Shown one piece after another: positions 14,691 to 23,896 of a DNA stretch of 64,000 bases. The DNA comes from Mongoliitalea daihaiensis (GTDB taxonomy: Bacteria > Bacteroidota > Bacteroidia > Cytophagales > Cyclobacteriaceae): positions 1,587,592-1,651,591 of the forward strand of contig NZ_CP063779.1 of the NCBI RefSeq assembly GCF_021596945.1, written 5' to 3'. The notes beneath the pieces were generated by a model that ran no database searches, had not been told where the DNA came from, and saw nothing but the letters and a program-made list of their open reading frames with translations. Made by a program: the position numbers and the translations under genes. The stretch's first letter is position 1. Every line of letters begins with the position of its first letter.

Positions 14691-17396
14691 TTAACCTCCA
14701 ATTTCCTGTTCCAAATAGGAAATTCTACCGAATTTGTCTATTCCTTGAATGATAACTTTAAATTTTTCTACGTAGTCATTGTTGAAAAACTCTACGGTGG
14801 CTTCGTTGCCCGTCCAAGTCAATTTTGGACTCCAGTATAAAGTTGATCTAAAATCTGGTCTTGGGTCATTTTCTTTATCGTATTTTGGGATATAAAATTC
14901 ACGTGCAGTTGTATAGCCAGGATATTGGAGATTGAAAACGCCATCACCCACATCTACCAAACCGCTGCCTCGCTTGGTATACACTGCTAGAGCACCACCA
15001 GCGCCTGAGGCTCCAAATATAGCAAGGGAAGCACCATCCTTGAATACTTCAATAGAAGCAACATTACTAGGAGCAATCGTGCTAATCACATCGGCATCTA
15101 CTGGTACATTATCCAAGAGAAAGATAGGAGAAAGTGGATTGAGAGAACCAGTACCTCTAATGGTAATGTTAGGTGTGCCTCCCACAGGGTTTGGAACAAT
15201 TCTTACACCGGCAAGCCTCCCCTGAAGTAATTGCCAGATATCATAATACCCTTCATAGCCCGGTATATCTTGAGGCTTCACACTTACATCTCCTTTTCCA
15301 AAAACTCTTGTGATGTTATCGTCTTCTGGTTTGATTTTTTGGGCACTTACGACAAACTCACCGATATCAAGCGTGCTCATACCATCAAAGGCGGCACTTA
15401 CCTGTCTTCTTTTCTCAGCATTGGCTAAGTAGTCACGCATGATTGGATTAATTTCAAATGTTTCATATAATGGATTGAAACCTTTCCATTGCTCATATTT
15501 TGCTACTGGCTTATCCAATTCTAGGTTGACAAATTCTTTTAATCTTCTATCCTGAACAGTCAAAACCAATTGACTGGTGTCTTGAAAGTCCATATCATCA
15601 ATAATAAACCGACCGTTGTCAGTAAATTCTGCCATTACGAATTCCTCTGATTTTCCTTTTAGAAATGCAGTAACAGAGCCTCCACTGATGCCCCGTCTTC
15701 CCTTTTCTTTTGCTAATACGGTACCTGTAATATTGATTCCTTGTTCGATGAAGTGCTCATTGCCGAATTCACCAGCTAATACTTTTTCCCAGTCAAATCT
15801 TCTCCAACCATGAGTCAGCAGAATCAAATCGATGGCTTCCATGTTTTCACCCTTGGAAAATAAATCTTTTGGGTTGTGAATAGCACCTTTGAGCTCAGAC
15901 TCTAATTTGAGATAGGAAATGATGTTGCTTGCAAATGAACCAGGGGATTCATTAGCGTCCGTAATTGCCATTGAATAAAATCCTCCTTCAAAACTCTCAC
16001 CGTCCATACGAACCTTCCAGGAGTTTTTTCCCCTTGCTGTAAGGTTAACGTTTCCAGGGTCGAGTGATAGGTTAAGCTTGTTGTCTTGCGGAATAAATAT
16101 CAATCGCTCTGCTAGTGGGGTGCCAGAAGGCTCGAATACAGTCACTTGGTTAATTCCTGGGGCTAATTGTGCTTTTTGTATTCTAGCTCCGGAGACACCT
16201 GCGCTTAGGTTGATCTTTTGCATATGACCTACTCGGCCACGGGCATGTACGACGAGTAACCCCTCTCCACTTGCTGAGAAAGCATTGAAATTTGAAGCTT
16301 GAATCAAGACATTTACGACACCCTCTTTCAGGTTATCGACTGTTAAGTTGACTCCACTATCAAGGACTTTTGGTAAAGATTTGAGGACAATTTCATTATC
16401 CTTATTGAACTGTACGTTATATGATTCCCCTACTTGTGGGGTAAAAGAAAATGATCCTAAGCCGCTTTCATTCGTAGAGAATTCTAATGTTTCATCACTT
16501 AGAGCGATTGAACCCTTCACCTGAATGGGGTCTCCTGTAGGGCTGACGGCACGAACAGCTACTCTATTCGGGAATCCAGCGATTAAATCTCCTCCTTCTG
16601 GTAAAAATTGAATGTCAGCTACTGAAAGTGGAGTTGGGAGAATGAATTTGCGAGAAATGCTATACTCTTCATTTTCTTGTTGGATGAGCACTAAAGCTGT
16701 TAGCTTTTCCAAATCTTGCTGCTGCAAAGTAAAGTTCAAATTGTGCTTACCATTTTGATCAGTTGTAAACTTTCCCGATTGTAGCGTTTTCCCTTGTTGT
16801 ACTAATTCAAAGATTAATTCTTCATTACTGATGCTCTGAAGGGATCTGTTAAGTGCTGAAATGTCTACCTGGTAAGTTACACTAGTTCCCGTTTGCATAA
16901 AGTTGAAAACAGCATTAGGCTGAAATTTCAGGTTATAAGGTTCAAGAACTTGTATGCTTGTTTGAAATACGGCTTCTTCTCCGAATCCTTTCATCCAATA
17001 ACTGTAGGCTTTCAAATGATAAGTTCCTTCACTTGCATAAATATCGAGGCGAAAGCTACCTTCACCATGACCATCTTTGATTCGTACATTACTCTGCTGC
17101 AATAAATTGCCCTCATTATCCAACAGATCTACATATACTACTTTGCTTAAGGGAGAAGGGATATCCGGACTTCCTGCGGTTAAAAATACAGAAAACCAAA
17201 TATAGTCCCCCGCTGCATAATTGCTTCTATCTATATGAACGAAGACTTTTTCTTCTGGAAAGTCATTGGTATAACTTTCTGTTTGATTGAGAATTCGTTC
17301 AGTAAGTTCGGCGAGTTCATTTTTATTTTGATACGCCGAAAAAATAAGGAGTAAGAGAAATATTACAGGGAAAAGATACGTAAATCTACTTTTCAT
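14691..17396 (-). CDS. Large envelope protein: MG2-like domain plus TonB-receptor plug, no barrel
   Basis: About 901 residues. A hydrophobic signal (about 1-23) is followed by a macroglobulin-like MG2 domain (about 45-140, with EKVFVHIDRSNYAAGDYIWF). Several Ig-like modules follow, then a TonB-receptor plug (about 680-810, with LQGRLAGVRIV, ITIRGTGSLN, FLLDNVPVD and IEVFKDG). A short C-terminal Ig-like segment containing FRSTLYWSP ends it. The roughly 450-residue barrel that follows a plug in real receptors is missing. The start at 17396 opens the signal MKSRFTYLF; an upstream extension to 17489 is not signal-like. It is a paralogue of the gene at 17985-20465. Function unknown; periplasmic or surface location inferred. 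Confidence 0.85.
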   Translation of the reverse strand: MKSRFTYLFPVIFLLLLIFSAYQNKNELAELTERILNQTESYTNDFPEEKVFVHIDRSNYAAGDYIWFSVFLTAGSPDIPSPLSKVVYVDLLDNEGNLLQQSNVRIKDGHGEGSFRLDIYASEGTYHLKAYSYWMKGFGEEAVFQTSIQVLEPYNLKFQPNAVFNFMQTGTSVTYQVDISALNRSLQSISNEELIFELVQQGKTLQSGKFTTDQNGKHNLNFTLQQQDLEKLTALVLIQQENEEYSISRKFILPTPLSVADIQFLPEGGDLIAGFPNRVAVRAVSPTGDPIQVKGSIALSDETLEFSTNESGLGSFSFTPQVGESYNVQFNKDNEIVLKSLPKVLDSGVNLTVDNLKEGVVNVLIQASNFNAFSASGEGLLVVHARGRVGHMQKINLSAGVSGARIQKAQLAPGINQVTVFEPSGTPLAERLIFIPQDNKLNLSLDPGNVNLTARGKNSWKVRMDGESFEGGFYSMAITDANESPGSFASNIISYLKLESELKGAIHNPKDLFSKGENMEAIDLILLTHGWRRFDWEKVLAGEFGNEHFIEQGINITGTVLAKEKGRRGISGGSVTAFLKGKSEEFVMAEFTDNGRFIIDDMDFQDTSQLVLTVQDRRLKEFVNLELDKPVAKYEQWKGFNPLYETFEINPIMRDYLANAEKRRQVSAAFDGMSTLDIGEFVVSAQKIKPEDDNITRVFGKGDVSVKPQDIPGYEGYYDIWQLLQGRLAGVRIVPNPVGGTPNITIRGTGSLNPLSPIFLLDNVPVDADVISTIAPSNVASIEVFKDGASLAIFGASGAGGALAVYTKRGSGLVDVGDGVFNLQYPGYTTAREFYIPKYDKENDPRPDFRSTLYWSPKLTWTGNEATVEFFNNDYVEKFKVIIQGIDKFGRISYLEQEIGG

Positions 17397-17629
17397 AATA
17401 AATAATCGTTGGTTTGAATTGGTTCGGGACAAATTTTTACTATCTGTGTTAACGGAAGTCGGTATCTCAGGTTTACTTTTAAAAAACATTTTTTCGACAA
17501 ATAACTAATTTGGCTCCAAGTTACCTATAAAATACTTAGGAAGGGTTGTGGAATACGTAAAATTATGTTAAAAATTTAGTTTTCAAGTAATTTTTCATCC
17601 ACGAGGTTTGCTTGTAGCTTTCATCACTG

Positions 17630-17657
17630 TTGATTCATTCAACTGATAGTATCTTTG
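17630..17657 (+). promoter_or_regulatory. Bacteroidota-type promoter of the thioredoxin gene
   Basis: TTG at 17630-17632 and TATCTTTG at 17650-17657 (consensus TAnnTTTG) are separated by 17 bases and lie 16 bases upstream of the thioredoxin ATG. Confidence 0.6.
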
Positions 17658-17673
17658 CATAAATTAGCATGCG

Positions 17674-17982
17674 ATGGCGAAGAAAAAATTCAAAGATGTA
17701 GTTAATCAATCCGATGAGCTCGTATTGGTTGATTTTTATGCAGATTGGTGTGCTCCTTGTCAGACGATGAACCCCGTATTGGATCAGGTGGTGTCGGAGT
17801 TGGGAGGCAAAGTCAAACTTTTTAAACTCAATGTGGATCGTAATCCTCAGGTAAGTTTACAATTTGGAGTACGTTCGATTCCGCATTACATCTTGTTTAA
17901 GCGGGGAAAAATCTTGTGGAGGAAAGGGGGCTACATGACCAAGCGGGATTTATTACAGGAAATGAAGGCTTTTGTTTCGTAG
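17674..17982 (+). CDS. Thioredoxin
   Basis: A protein of 102 residues with a complete thioredoxin fold. The redox motif WCAPC is at about residues 26-30, the cis-proline segment SIPHYILF replaces the usual SIPT, and a C-terminal helix ends the chain. There is no signal peptide, so it is a cytosolic dithiol reductase. It stands alone between two large minus-strand TonB-plug protein genes and is convergent with the one at 17985 (stops two bases apart). It has its own TAnnTTTG promoter. Given the bshA gene, bacillithiol and thioredoxin systems coexist here. Confidence 0.92.
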   Translation: MAKKKFKDVVNQSDELVLVDFYADWCAPCQTMNPVLDQVVSELGGKVKLFKLNVDRNPQVSLQFGVRSIPHYILFKRGKILWRKGGYMTKRDLLQEMKAFVS

Positions 17983-17984
17983 CA

Positions 17985-20465
17985 TCATTTTTTTATAGAG
18001 AAAGTTCCAAAGACAGGCTCCATATCACTGGATAAGCCTTCCAAAATGACATCAAATGAATCACTTCCCTGATTTAGCGGGAATGAAATAGTGATTTTAC
18101 CATCTTCCAGTGTATTGAGGTTTGGGTTCCAATACAGCGTAGATCTGAAGTCTTGAGTAAAAGGAGTACCTTCTTTAAACTCTCCTGAGGGGATATAAAA
18201 TTCCCTCTCAACCAGATAGCCTTTGGTAAACAGCAGGTCATTTCCTTGTCCCTGTCTTGGGTCTTCCAGCAGGTCAGCTCCTGGATTGCCAGTTTTAGTC
18301 AGAATATTGATATAAGCAGAGCCGCCTATCAAAGCTCTATTGGCCAAGTTTGTGATCACATCGATTCTTTCTACCTCGATCATATTTAGGTTCATGACCA
18401 TCAAAACATCGGTAGGTTGCCCATCTATAAAAATTGGGTTACTCTGATTTTGAGCTCTTCCGGATGCATTTCCTGTTATGGTCCCCCCTCTTATCAATAC
18501 TGTAGGAGGATGTTGAAAACTAAATACATCTCCTATAACTTGAACTGAAGGTACCCTGCCTCTGAGGAAGTGAATGGCATTGGCATATCCAAAATCTTCT
18601 CTGGTGACAGGGACACTGTAGTCAGGTTTGCCTTGGTATAGAAGTGTTCGAGAATCATTTGGCTTGGTTAAACTACTGGCTTCCACAGTGATTTCTTGGA
18701 GCAATACTTCTTGCCCAAGGACAAACTGTTCCATCATATTTCTAGCTTCTCCGACTTTAACTATATATTCAAAATCCAACTCCTTCAAATGCCCAACAGG
18801 AATTCCGGAAATCACTTTCTCCGGTCTTTCTTTTTCCACTTTATCATCTAACTTGATCAGGTTATTTTTTTTGGGAGATTTGCTATTTCCATCAGCTGAC
18901 AAATATGCCTGTACAAAAACGGATACTGAATCGTAAAAATCTAATTCTGAAAATAAAAATCGTCCATCCTTATCTGTTTCTCCCTCCATTACTTGAGGAA
19001 AATCAAAATAACTATTGACCATCATCGTGAGTTGATGCGGTTCTTTAATCGGATTACCTCCAAGTTGCTTGACTTGCCCGCTAAGTTTTAGACCTTTTTC
19101 AAACTCAATTGACTTATTTCTTTCGTCTGCAAGCCTTTTCCAGCTGAATTTTCTCCAGCCTTGCGTTAGCAGGAGGTCATCAAGGTCCTTTTCTGCCGTT
19201 TCATTTTTCAGGTCAAAGTAATAGTATGGATTTTCAACCAGCCCGTTCAATTCGGAGCCGAGCTTGAAATGTGACAAAATATTTGTTGCATGCGGAACTA
19301 GAGCCACCTGTTTGGTATCCGTAATGGAAACCGAAAAATTTCCCGCTACAGGCACCCCAAACTCATCCATCACGTCTATATCCATGTTCACCATTTCTTT
19401 TGGATTGTAGGAAACTTTATCGGTATGGAATTCCACCAGTGCTTGTGCGTAAGGATGTAGGTAAATCAGACGTTCTGCCACCGGAAGGCCAGTTTCTTCC
19501 TTCAGGGTAATCTGTGTAATGCCAGGAGGGAAATCGTCTTTTTCGAAACGGATTGTTGCAGTTCCATTCTCAAGTTTGATACTTTCACTCCAGAAAAACT
19601 TCCCTCCGGAAATTCCCACCAACAACATATTCTTGTCCGTTGATGAGTTACTATTTACTTCAATAATGCCCTGTAGCTCATCTGAACGTACATCCACATG
19701 CAAAACCTCGCCTTTTGCTTTTGCCTTGGGTACTTGAATAGGTTTCCATTTGCTTTGAATTGACTTGACATGAGCAGTATACCTAGCATCCTTTTCAGGG
19801 ATAAACTCGAAAGAACCCATTCCTAATGGGTTGGATTCAAACCTCAATACCGTGTCTTTTTCATTTTTGAGCAGGTACCCGTAAAACGCCTCTCCGAGTC
19901 CTTTATCACCTGTTGCTTTAAACCCTACTTTACTGTTTATCCCTTCCACTAAGTCCCCTCCTTCGGGGAATAAACTGACATTTAGGGTTCCATCCAGCTC
20001 TGTCCGTGGAATAAATACATCTTTGATGTCTCCTATCCAAATATCTTTGGCAAAGAGATATTGTTCTCCCGCTAACGCACTTCTTGAGGAAAAAGCGATC
20101 AGGCTGTAATTTCCGGGGTTGAGCTCCCTTGGTAAAACAAGGTCTCCCCAACCCAAACCTTGCTCTAACTTGATTGTTGCCTGCACAACAGGCTCTCTTT
20201 TCACGTTGCTATACAAGTTAACATATAAGGGAACGGTGGGTGTGGCTTGAAGAATTTCCATTCCTTTTTCCAAAACCCCATAAGCCTTGATCCAGATGGT
20301 GTCGTTAAGAAGGTAATGTGATTTGTCCGTGTGTAGATAGACCTTTTCAAATGGGTTGGACTGTTTATGTTGAGTTAATTTTTCCTGTAATTTTTCCGCC
20401 AAATCCTGCGCCTGTACACCAAGTGACGTTAGCAGAAGTCCAAATGAGAGTAAGTTACGCAGCAT
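17985..20465 (-). CDS. Large envelope protein: MG2-like domain plus TonB-receptor plug, no barrel (paralogue)
   Basis: A protein of 826 residues with a signal peptide ending VQAQ (about residue 20). The MG2-like domain (about 38-145) opens EKVYLHTDKSHYLLNDTIW. Central Ig-like modules contain EFHTDKVSYNPKEMVNMDI. A TonB plug (about 600-730, with FLRGRVPSVQVIG, TVLIRGGTITG and VERIDVITN) and a C-terminal module with FRSTLYWNPN follow. Architecture and order match the protein at 14691-17396, again with no barrel. It is 15 bases downstream of the carboxypeptidase-regulatory protein at 20481, so the pair is an operon. Function unknown; probably anchored at or secreted to the envelope. Confidence 0.85.
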   Translation of the reverse strand: MLRNLLSFGLLLTSLGVQAQDLAEKLQEKLTQHKQSNPFEKVYLHTDKSHYLLNDTIWIKAYGVLEKGMEILQATPTVPLYVNLYSNVKREPVVQATIKLEQGLGWGDLVLPRELNPGNYSLIAFSSRSALAGEQYLFAKDIWIGDIKDVFIPRTELDGTLNVSLFPEGGDLVEGINSKVGFKATGDKGLGEAFYGYLLKNEKDTVLRFESNPLGMGSFEFIPEKDARYTAHVKSIQSKWKPIQVPKAKAKGEVLHVDVRSDELQGIIEVNSNSSTDKNMLLVGISGGKFFWSESIKLENGTATIRFEKDDFPPGITQITLKEETGLPVAERLIYLHPYAQALVEFHTDKVSYNPKEMVNMDIDVMDEFGVPVAGNFSVSITDTKQVALVPHATNILSHFKLGSELNGLVENPYYYFDLKNETAEKDLDDLLLTQGWRKFSWKRLADERNKSIEFEKGLKLSGQVKQLGGNPIKEPHQLTMMVNSYFDFPQVMEGETDKDGRFLFSELDFYDSVSVFVQAYLSADGNSKSPKKNNLIKLDDKVEKERPEKVISGIPVGHLKELDFEYIVKVGEARNMMEQFVLGQEVLLQEITVEASSLTKPNDSRTLLYQGKPDYSVPVTREDFGYANAIHFLRGRVPSVQVIGDVFSFQHPPTVLIRGGTITGNASGRAQNQSNPIFIDGQPTDVLMVMNLNMIEVERIDVITNLANRALIGGSAYINILTKTGNPGADLLEDPRQGQGNDLLFTKGYLVEREFYIPSGEFKEGTPFTQDFRSTLYWNPNLNTLEDGKITISFPLNQGSDSFDVILEGLSSDMEPVFGTFSIKK

Positions 20466-20480
20466 ATCAAATTTGTGTTT

Positions 20481-21728
20481 TCAAGGATTTAATGAATAAT
20501 TAAATGGCATCAGATCACCTACCTTTTCCCAAGCCATGTACCCTTCAATCATCAGGTCAAAGGGATGAAAGTAGCTACCGTTTTCGAATAGTCTTACAGC
20601 ATTTCCCAACATCCTGATGGAGGACCTTTGCGGGCTGTTTGATATATTGGTTTCCACAGCCACTCGACCGGTTAATATTTGAGTATCTTTATTAATTAAC
20701 CTTTTTATGAAAGCCATTTCTTCCATCTCTTCCTTGTAAATCAAGTAAAAAGGCTTATCGTACGTAAGAAATGTTAGTCCGTTTTTGGAAACTTCTACTA
20801 GGCCTTCACCAGTCAGCCTCGTTTCAGTGACTTGCTCGATTTCCTTGGGTAAATCTTTTCTTCTGATAATATTTTTTAAGCTGTCCCTGACTAAGGGGTT
20901 TAGACTTTTTATTAAAGTTTCCTGAGCTAATTCTGCCAATTCCTCACTAATCACCTCGAGGTTGGGAATACGGTCAATTGTATACATTTCATAACCTTCC
21001 TCTTCCACTATTCCCAAGTACAATGACCTGATAAAATGGGCGATACTGCCATTGTATGCCCTTTCTCTGTTTTTATGTAGACTCCTTTCTCTTCGGCGAG
21101 GGACATCTGCTTCAATAAAATATGGATATCCAGCAAACCTTGATATTCCACTTTCCAAATCTAGCTCAAAGCCTTCAAGCACATATTGAATGGTGTATCC
21201 CAAGTTTGGATTTTCAATCAATACCGTTTCCCTAGCCCTTGCTTTGAGCTTGCCTTTTTCTGATTCTGCATCCAAGACCAAAACCTCTGGATTGAGAATT
21301 TTGCAACGCTCAGCATTGATGCTTTGTCCTAGAAAATGCACTTTGAATACATCCAGGTTTCTGTACCATGTTCGATCTCTTTTGATGGTGACTTCAGTCT
21401 CTTTCAGATCTATGGGTTCGGGTAATATCCTAAACTCGTAACTTTGCATGAGAAATTGTGTGCTGAAATCATACTTAAATGTCTGGTATCCCATAAAGCT
21501 GATGACGAGTTCATGATCACCGGGAGGGATATTGATGGAAAAATGTCCCTCGCTGTCTGATATATCTCCAAATGTAGAGTAGTTGATGAAAACTGTGGCA
21601 AACTCCACCGGTTCCAAAGTTTCGGCATCAAGTACCTTTCCCTGAATCACATACTGGGAATAGGCCTTTGGGGAAAGGAGCAAAAATACTGAAAGGATGA
21701 AAAAGAAAATGCTTTTGTTTTTTCCCAT
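20481..21728 (-). CDS. Carboxypeptidase-regulatory-like domain protein
   Basis: A protein of 415 residues with a signal peptide ending AYSQ (about residue 24). Residues 26-105 form a CarboxypepD_reg-like Ig fold (IQGKVLDAETLEPVEFATVFI, then DSEGHFSINIPPG), the module found at the N-terminus of SusC-type receptors. The remaining 300 residues are not recognised; they contain neither plug nor barrel. The gene precedes the MG2/plug protein on the same strand. Together they contain the pieces of a SusC-like receptor (regulatory domain, plug) without the channel, which suggests a shared envelope role. This grouping is an inference. Confidence 0.8.
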   Translation of the reverse strand: MGKNKSIFFFILSVFLLLSPKAYSQYVIQGKVLDAETLEPVEFATVFINYSTFGDISDSEGHFSINIPPGDHELVISFMGYQTFKYDFSTQFLMQSYEFRILPEPIDLKETEVTIKRDRTWYRNLDVFKVHFLGQSINAERCKILNPEVLVLDAESEKGKLKARARETVLIENPNLGYTIQYVLEGFELDLESGISRFAGYPYFIEADVPRRRERSLHKNRERAYNGSIAHFIRSLYLGIVEEEGYEMYTIDRIPNLEVISEELAELAQETLIKSLNPLVRDSLKNIIRRKDLPKEIEQVTETRLTGEGLVEVSKNGLTFLTYDKPFYLIYKEEMEEMAFIKRLINKDTQILTGRVAVETNISNSPQRSSIRMLGNAVRLFENGSYFHPFDLMIEGYMAWEKVGDLMPFNYSLNP

Positions 21729-22136
21729 TTTAAATAGATTAGAATAAGGCCCAAGCGCATAAACTTGCGATTTACAAAGTGTAAAGCTATTTAGTTAGCT
21801 GTGCTTACCTGTAAGATTTACGGCCTTAAAATCTAGTCAATTAACCTGCGTTTTGCAACAGGTATTTAAAATTGATAAAAAAATATGTGAAAAATCAGCA
21901 GATATGGTGACTTTGAATAGTGTGAAATTTATATAAATTGGCTATTCTTCCTCTGATAAGAGCTCATATTTATAGTGATTGGGTAGCGTTCACCAAAGGA
22001 ATGTAGCTGATACCTCATTGATGTTTGGGAATAAAAAAGGGTGAACCAAGTAGATTCGTATTCGTAAAAAAAGCCCGAGAACTAGCGCTCTCAGGCTTTT
22101 AAAAATAGTAAATGGCTTTATTTTAGCCCGTGTTCA
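21729..22136. other. Intergenic region between two minus-strand operons
   Basis: About 400 AT-rich bases with no credible gene. It should hold the promoter of the 21728 gene and contains the terminator of the peptidase operon (22067-22101). I saw no repeat or RNA-like structure otherwise. Confidence 0.6.
22067..22101 (-). terminator. Intrinsic terminator of the M14 peptidase operon
   Basis: Imperfect stem AAGCCTGAGAGCGC / AGTTCTCGGGCTT read on the minus strand, followed by seven T residues, 36 bases after the peptidase stop. Confidence 0.85.
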
Positions 22137-23885
22137 TTACTTCTTCCAGCTAGCTTTACCGCCTTTGGCAGAATCAACTGTGATGCTGTAGTTGCTGTTA
22201 CCGCTCACGATCCAGCGAACTTTTACAGCACCCATACCAGGGATATTGGCTACTGAGATTTTTTCAGGATTGACTTTTTGCTCGGCAAGTTTATTGAAAT
22301 CCTCGTTTTCTACCACAAAACCTGCTACAACTTTTGCTCCTGAAATACTGATATAATCTGGACGCTGGATTTTGTATTTCAAATCTTGAGATGAGTGTGT
22401 TGGGATCATGCGCTCATTGTAGATGGTTGCTGTTATTTCTTTCAAACCTCCTCCTAAATCTTTTTCTTTCACATCAGAAACAGAAAGTTTTGGTGTGTGA
22501 TAGGCGTGAAGAATGGTAAAGGCAGCATTTCTATGGGCATCTGTTTCCATCAAGAATCCTGGGTGAAGTCTCCCGAAGTTTTTCTTAAATCCTCCCACTT
22601 CAATTTCTCCATATTGAGGATGATTGTATGCTTCCCAATTGACAAATGCATCTCCGAAAAGTAAATAGTCATCGGCCTTGAACTGCTCATCCTGATTGTT
22701 TCTCCCTGCATTTGTATGGAAATACAAGTAGGAAGTCATCAATTCATTGGAGTAGGTGAAAATACCTCTGCCTCCATAGAACCAATCCAGCTGTCCTCCA
22801 AATACGGAATATAAATCTTTGTACACGACGAGGTAACGGTACCCAGGCATAAATTCTTCTCCTTTTTTGGCAATTGCATCGTATACACGGATATCGCTGG
22901 CATTGTAGGTTCCTAAGTCTTCTTCCGCACCCGGTCCTCTCAAAATCATCCCTCCATAGTTATGGTAGGATTGTGCTGCTGCAATATTGGGGTGCTTCAT
23001 CACGAAATCTACGACTGCTCTATTTTCTGGTACTGAGAATGGGTAACGCAAAGCACCTGATTGTATGTAGTCAGGCTGCCAGTTCCAGCCCCAATCTCTG
23101 TTAGGATCGTAGTAACCGATCCCATCATCATTGATTACACCGTCCCCATCACGGTCAATACCTTCATAGCCCAGCATTTCGTATTCTCCTTGCTGATCAG
23201 GTCCAACCATGACAAGTTTGCGAGGATCCATTTTGTCTTTGACAAATCTACCAGTTGGTGACTTACGGATCATCATAGTGATGTGCCCATCTCCGTTCAA
23301 ATCATCAAAAGGATCTTCTCCAAATTCACCATCACGGTCGTTGTCAAAAATCATCATTCCTGAACGAGGGGAGTTTTGATTGTTGGCTTCTTTGATGAAG
23401 TAATCGTGTGCATCCGGGTTGATGGTCGGAGCAATGTAGAAGGTTTTATCTTTCAATAATTGGGTGATGTAATCCAAGTCTCCATACATCTCTGCTAAAT
23501 ACCAAGCGGTGTAAAGTGTAAATTCCGTTCCTTGAATTTCATTGGAGTGGATGTTTCCATCGATCCACATGGCTGGCTTGTCTTCTGCTTTGCCAGTGCT
23601 GAAATCAGTAATGGTTAAGACCCAAATATCATTGCCTTGATAGGATTTGCCAATACTGTTCAATTTGACAATGTTTGGATGTTTCTTGGCCATGTCTTTC
23701 ATGATCTCTTCCAGTGCCAAGTTGGTGTGGTATCTGTTCCAGGATACAGGAACTTTCGGATTGTGTGGGGTTCCTAATGCGCGGAAATATCTTCCTTCAG
23801 CTACCTGGGCAGTGGATTCCTGTATGCCTGTGAAGCACAATGCAGCTCCAATCAGGCCTGTATATACTATATTTTTTAATTTCAT
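22137..23885 (-). CDS. M14-family zinc carboxypeptidase
   Basis: A protein of 582 residues with a signal peptide ending STAQ (residue 27). Zinc ligands are visible: H113-S-N-E116 in DGNIHSNEIQG and the third-ligand histidine in QSYHNYGG. The catalytic glutamate is probably in GFLMETDAH. An inserted acidic segment with DxDGxxxED and DLNxDG repeats (about residues 190-220) looks like calcium-binding loops. It is secreted and releases C-terminal residues from peptides; specificity is not predictable. It lies 11 bases after a catalytically degenerate paralogue on the same strand. Confidence 0.88.
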   Translation of the reverse strand: MKLKNIVYTGLIGAALCFTGIQESTAQVAEGRYFRALGTPHNPKVPVSWNRYHTNLALEEIMKDMAKKHPNIVKLNSIGKSYQGNDIWVLTITDFSTGKAEDKPAMWIDGNIHSNEIQGTEFTLYTAWYLAEMYGDLDYITQLLKDKTFYIAPTINPDAHDYFIKEANNQNSPRSGMMIFDNDRDGEFGEDPFDDLNGDGHITMMIRKSPTGRFVKDKMDPRKLVMVGPDQQGEYEMLGYEGIDRDGDGVINDDGIGYYDPNRDWGWNWQPDYIQSGALRYPFSVPENRAVVDFVMKHPNIAAAQSYHNYGGMILRGPGAEEDLGTYNASDIRVYDAIAKKGEEFMPGYRYLVVYKDLYSVFGGQLDWFYGGRGIFTYSNELMTSYLYFHTNAGRNNQDEQFKADDYLLFGDAFVNWEAYNHPQYGEIEVGGFKKNFGRLHPGFLMETDAHRNAAFTILHAYHTPKLSVSDVKEKDLGGGLKEITATIYNERMIPTHSSQDLKYKIQRPDYISISGAKVVAGFVVENEDFNKLAEQKVNPEKISVANIPGMGAVKVRWIVSGNSNYSITVDSAKGGKASWKK

Positions 23886-23896
23886 GGCTTGATGGA

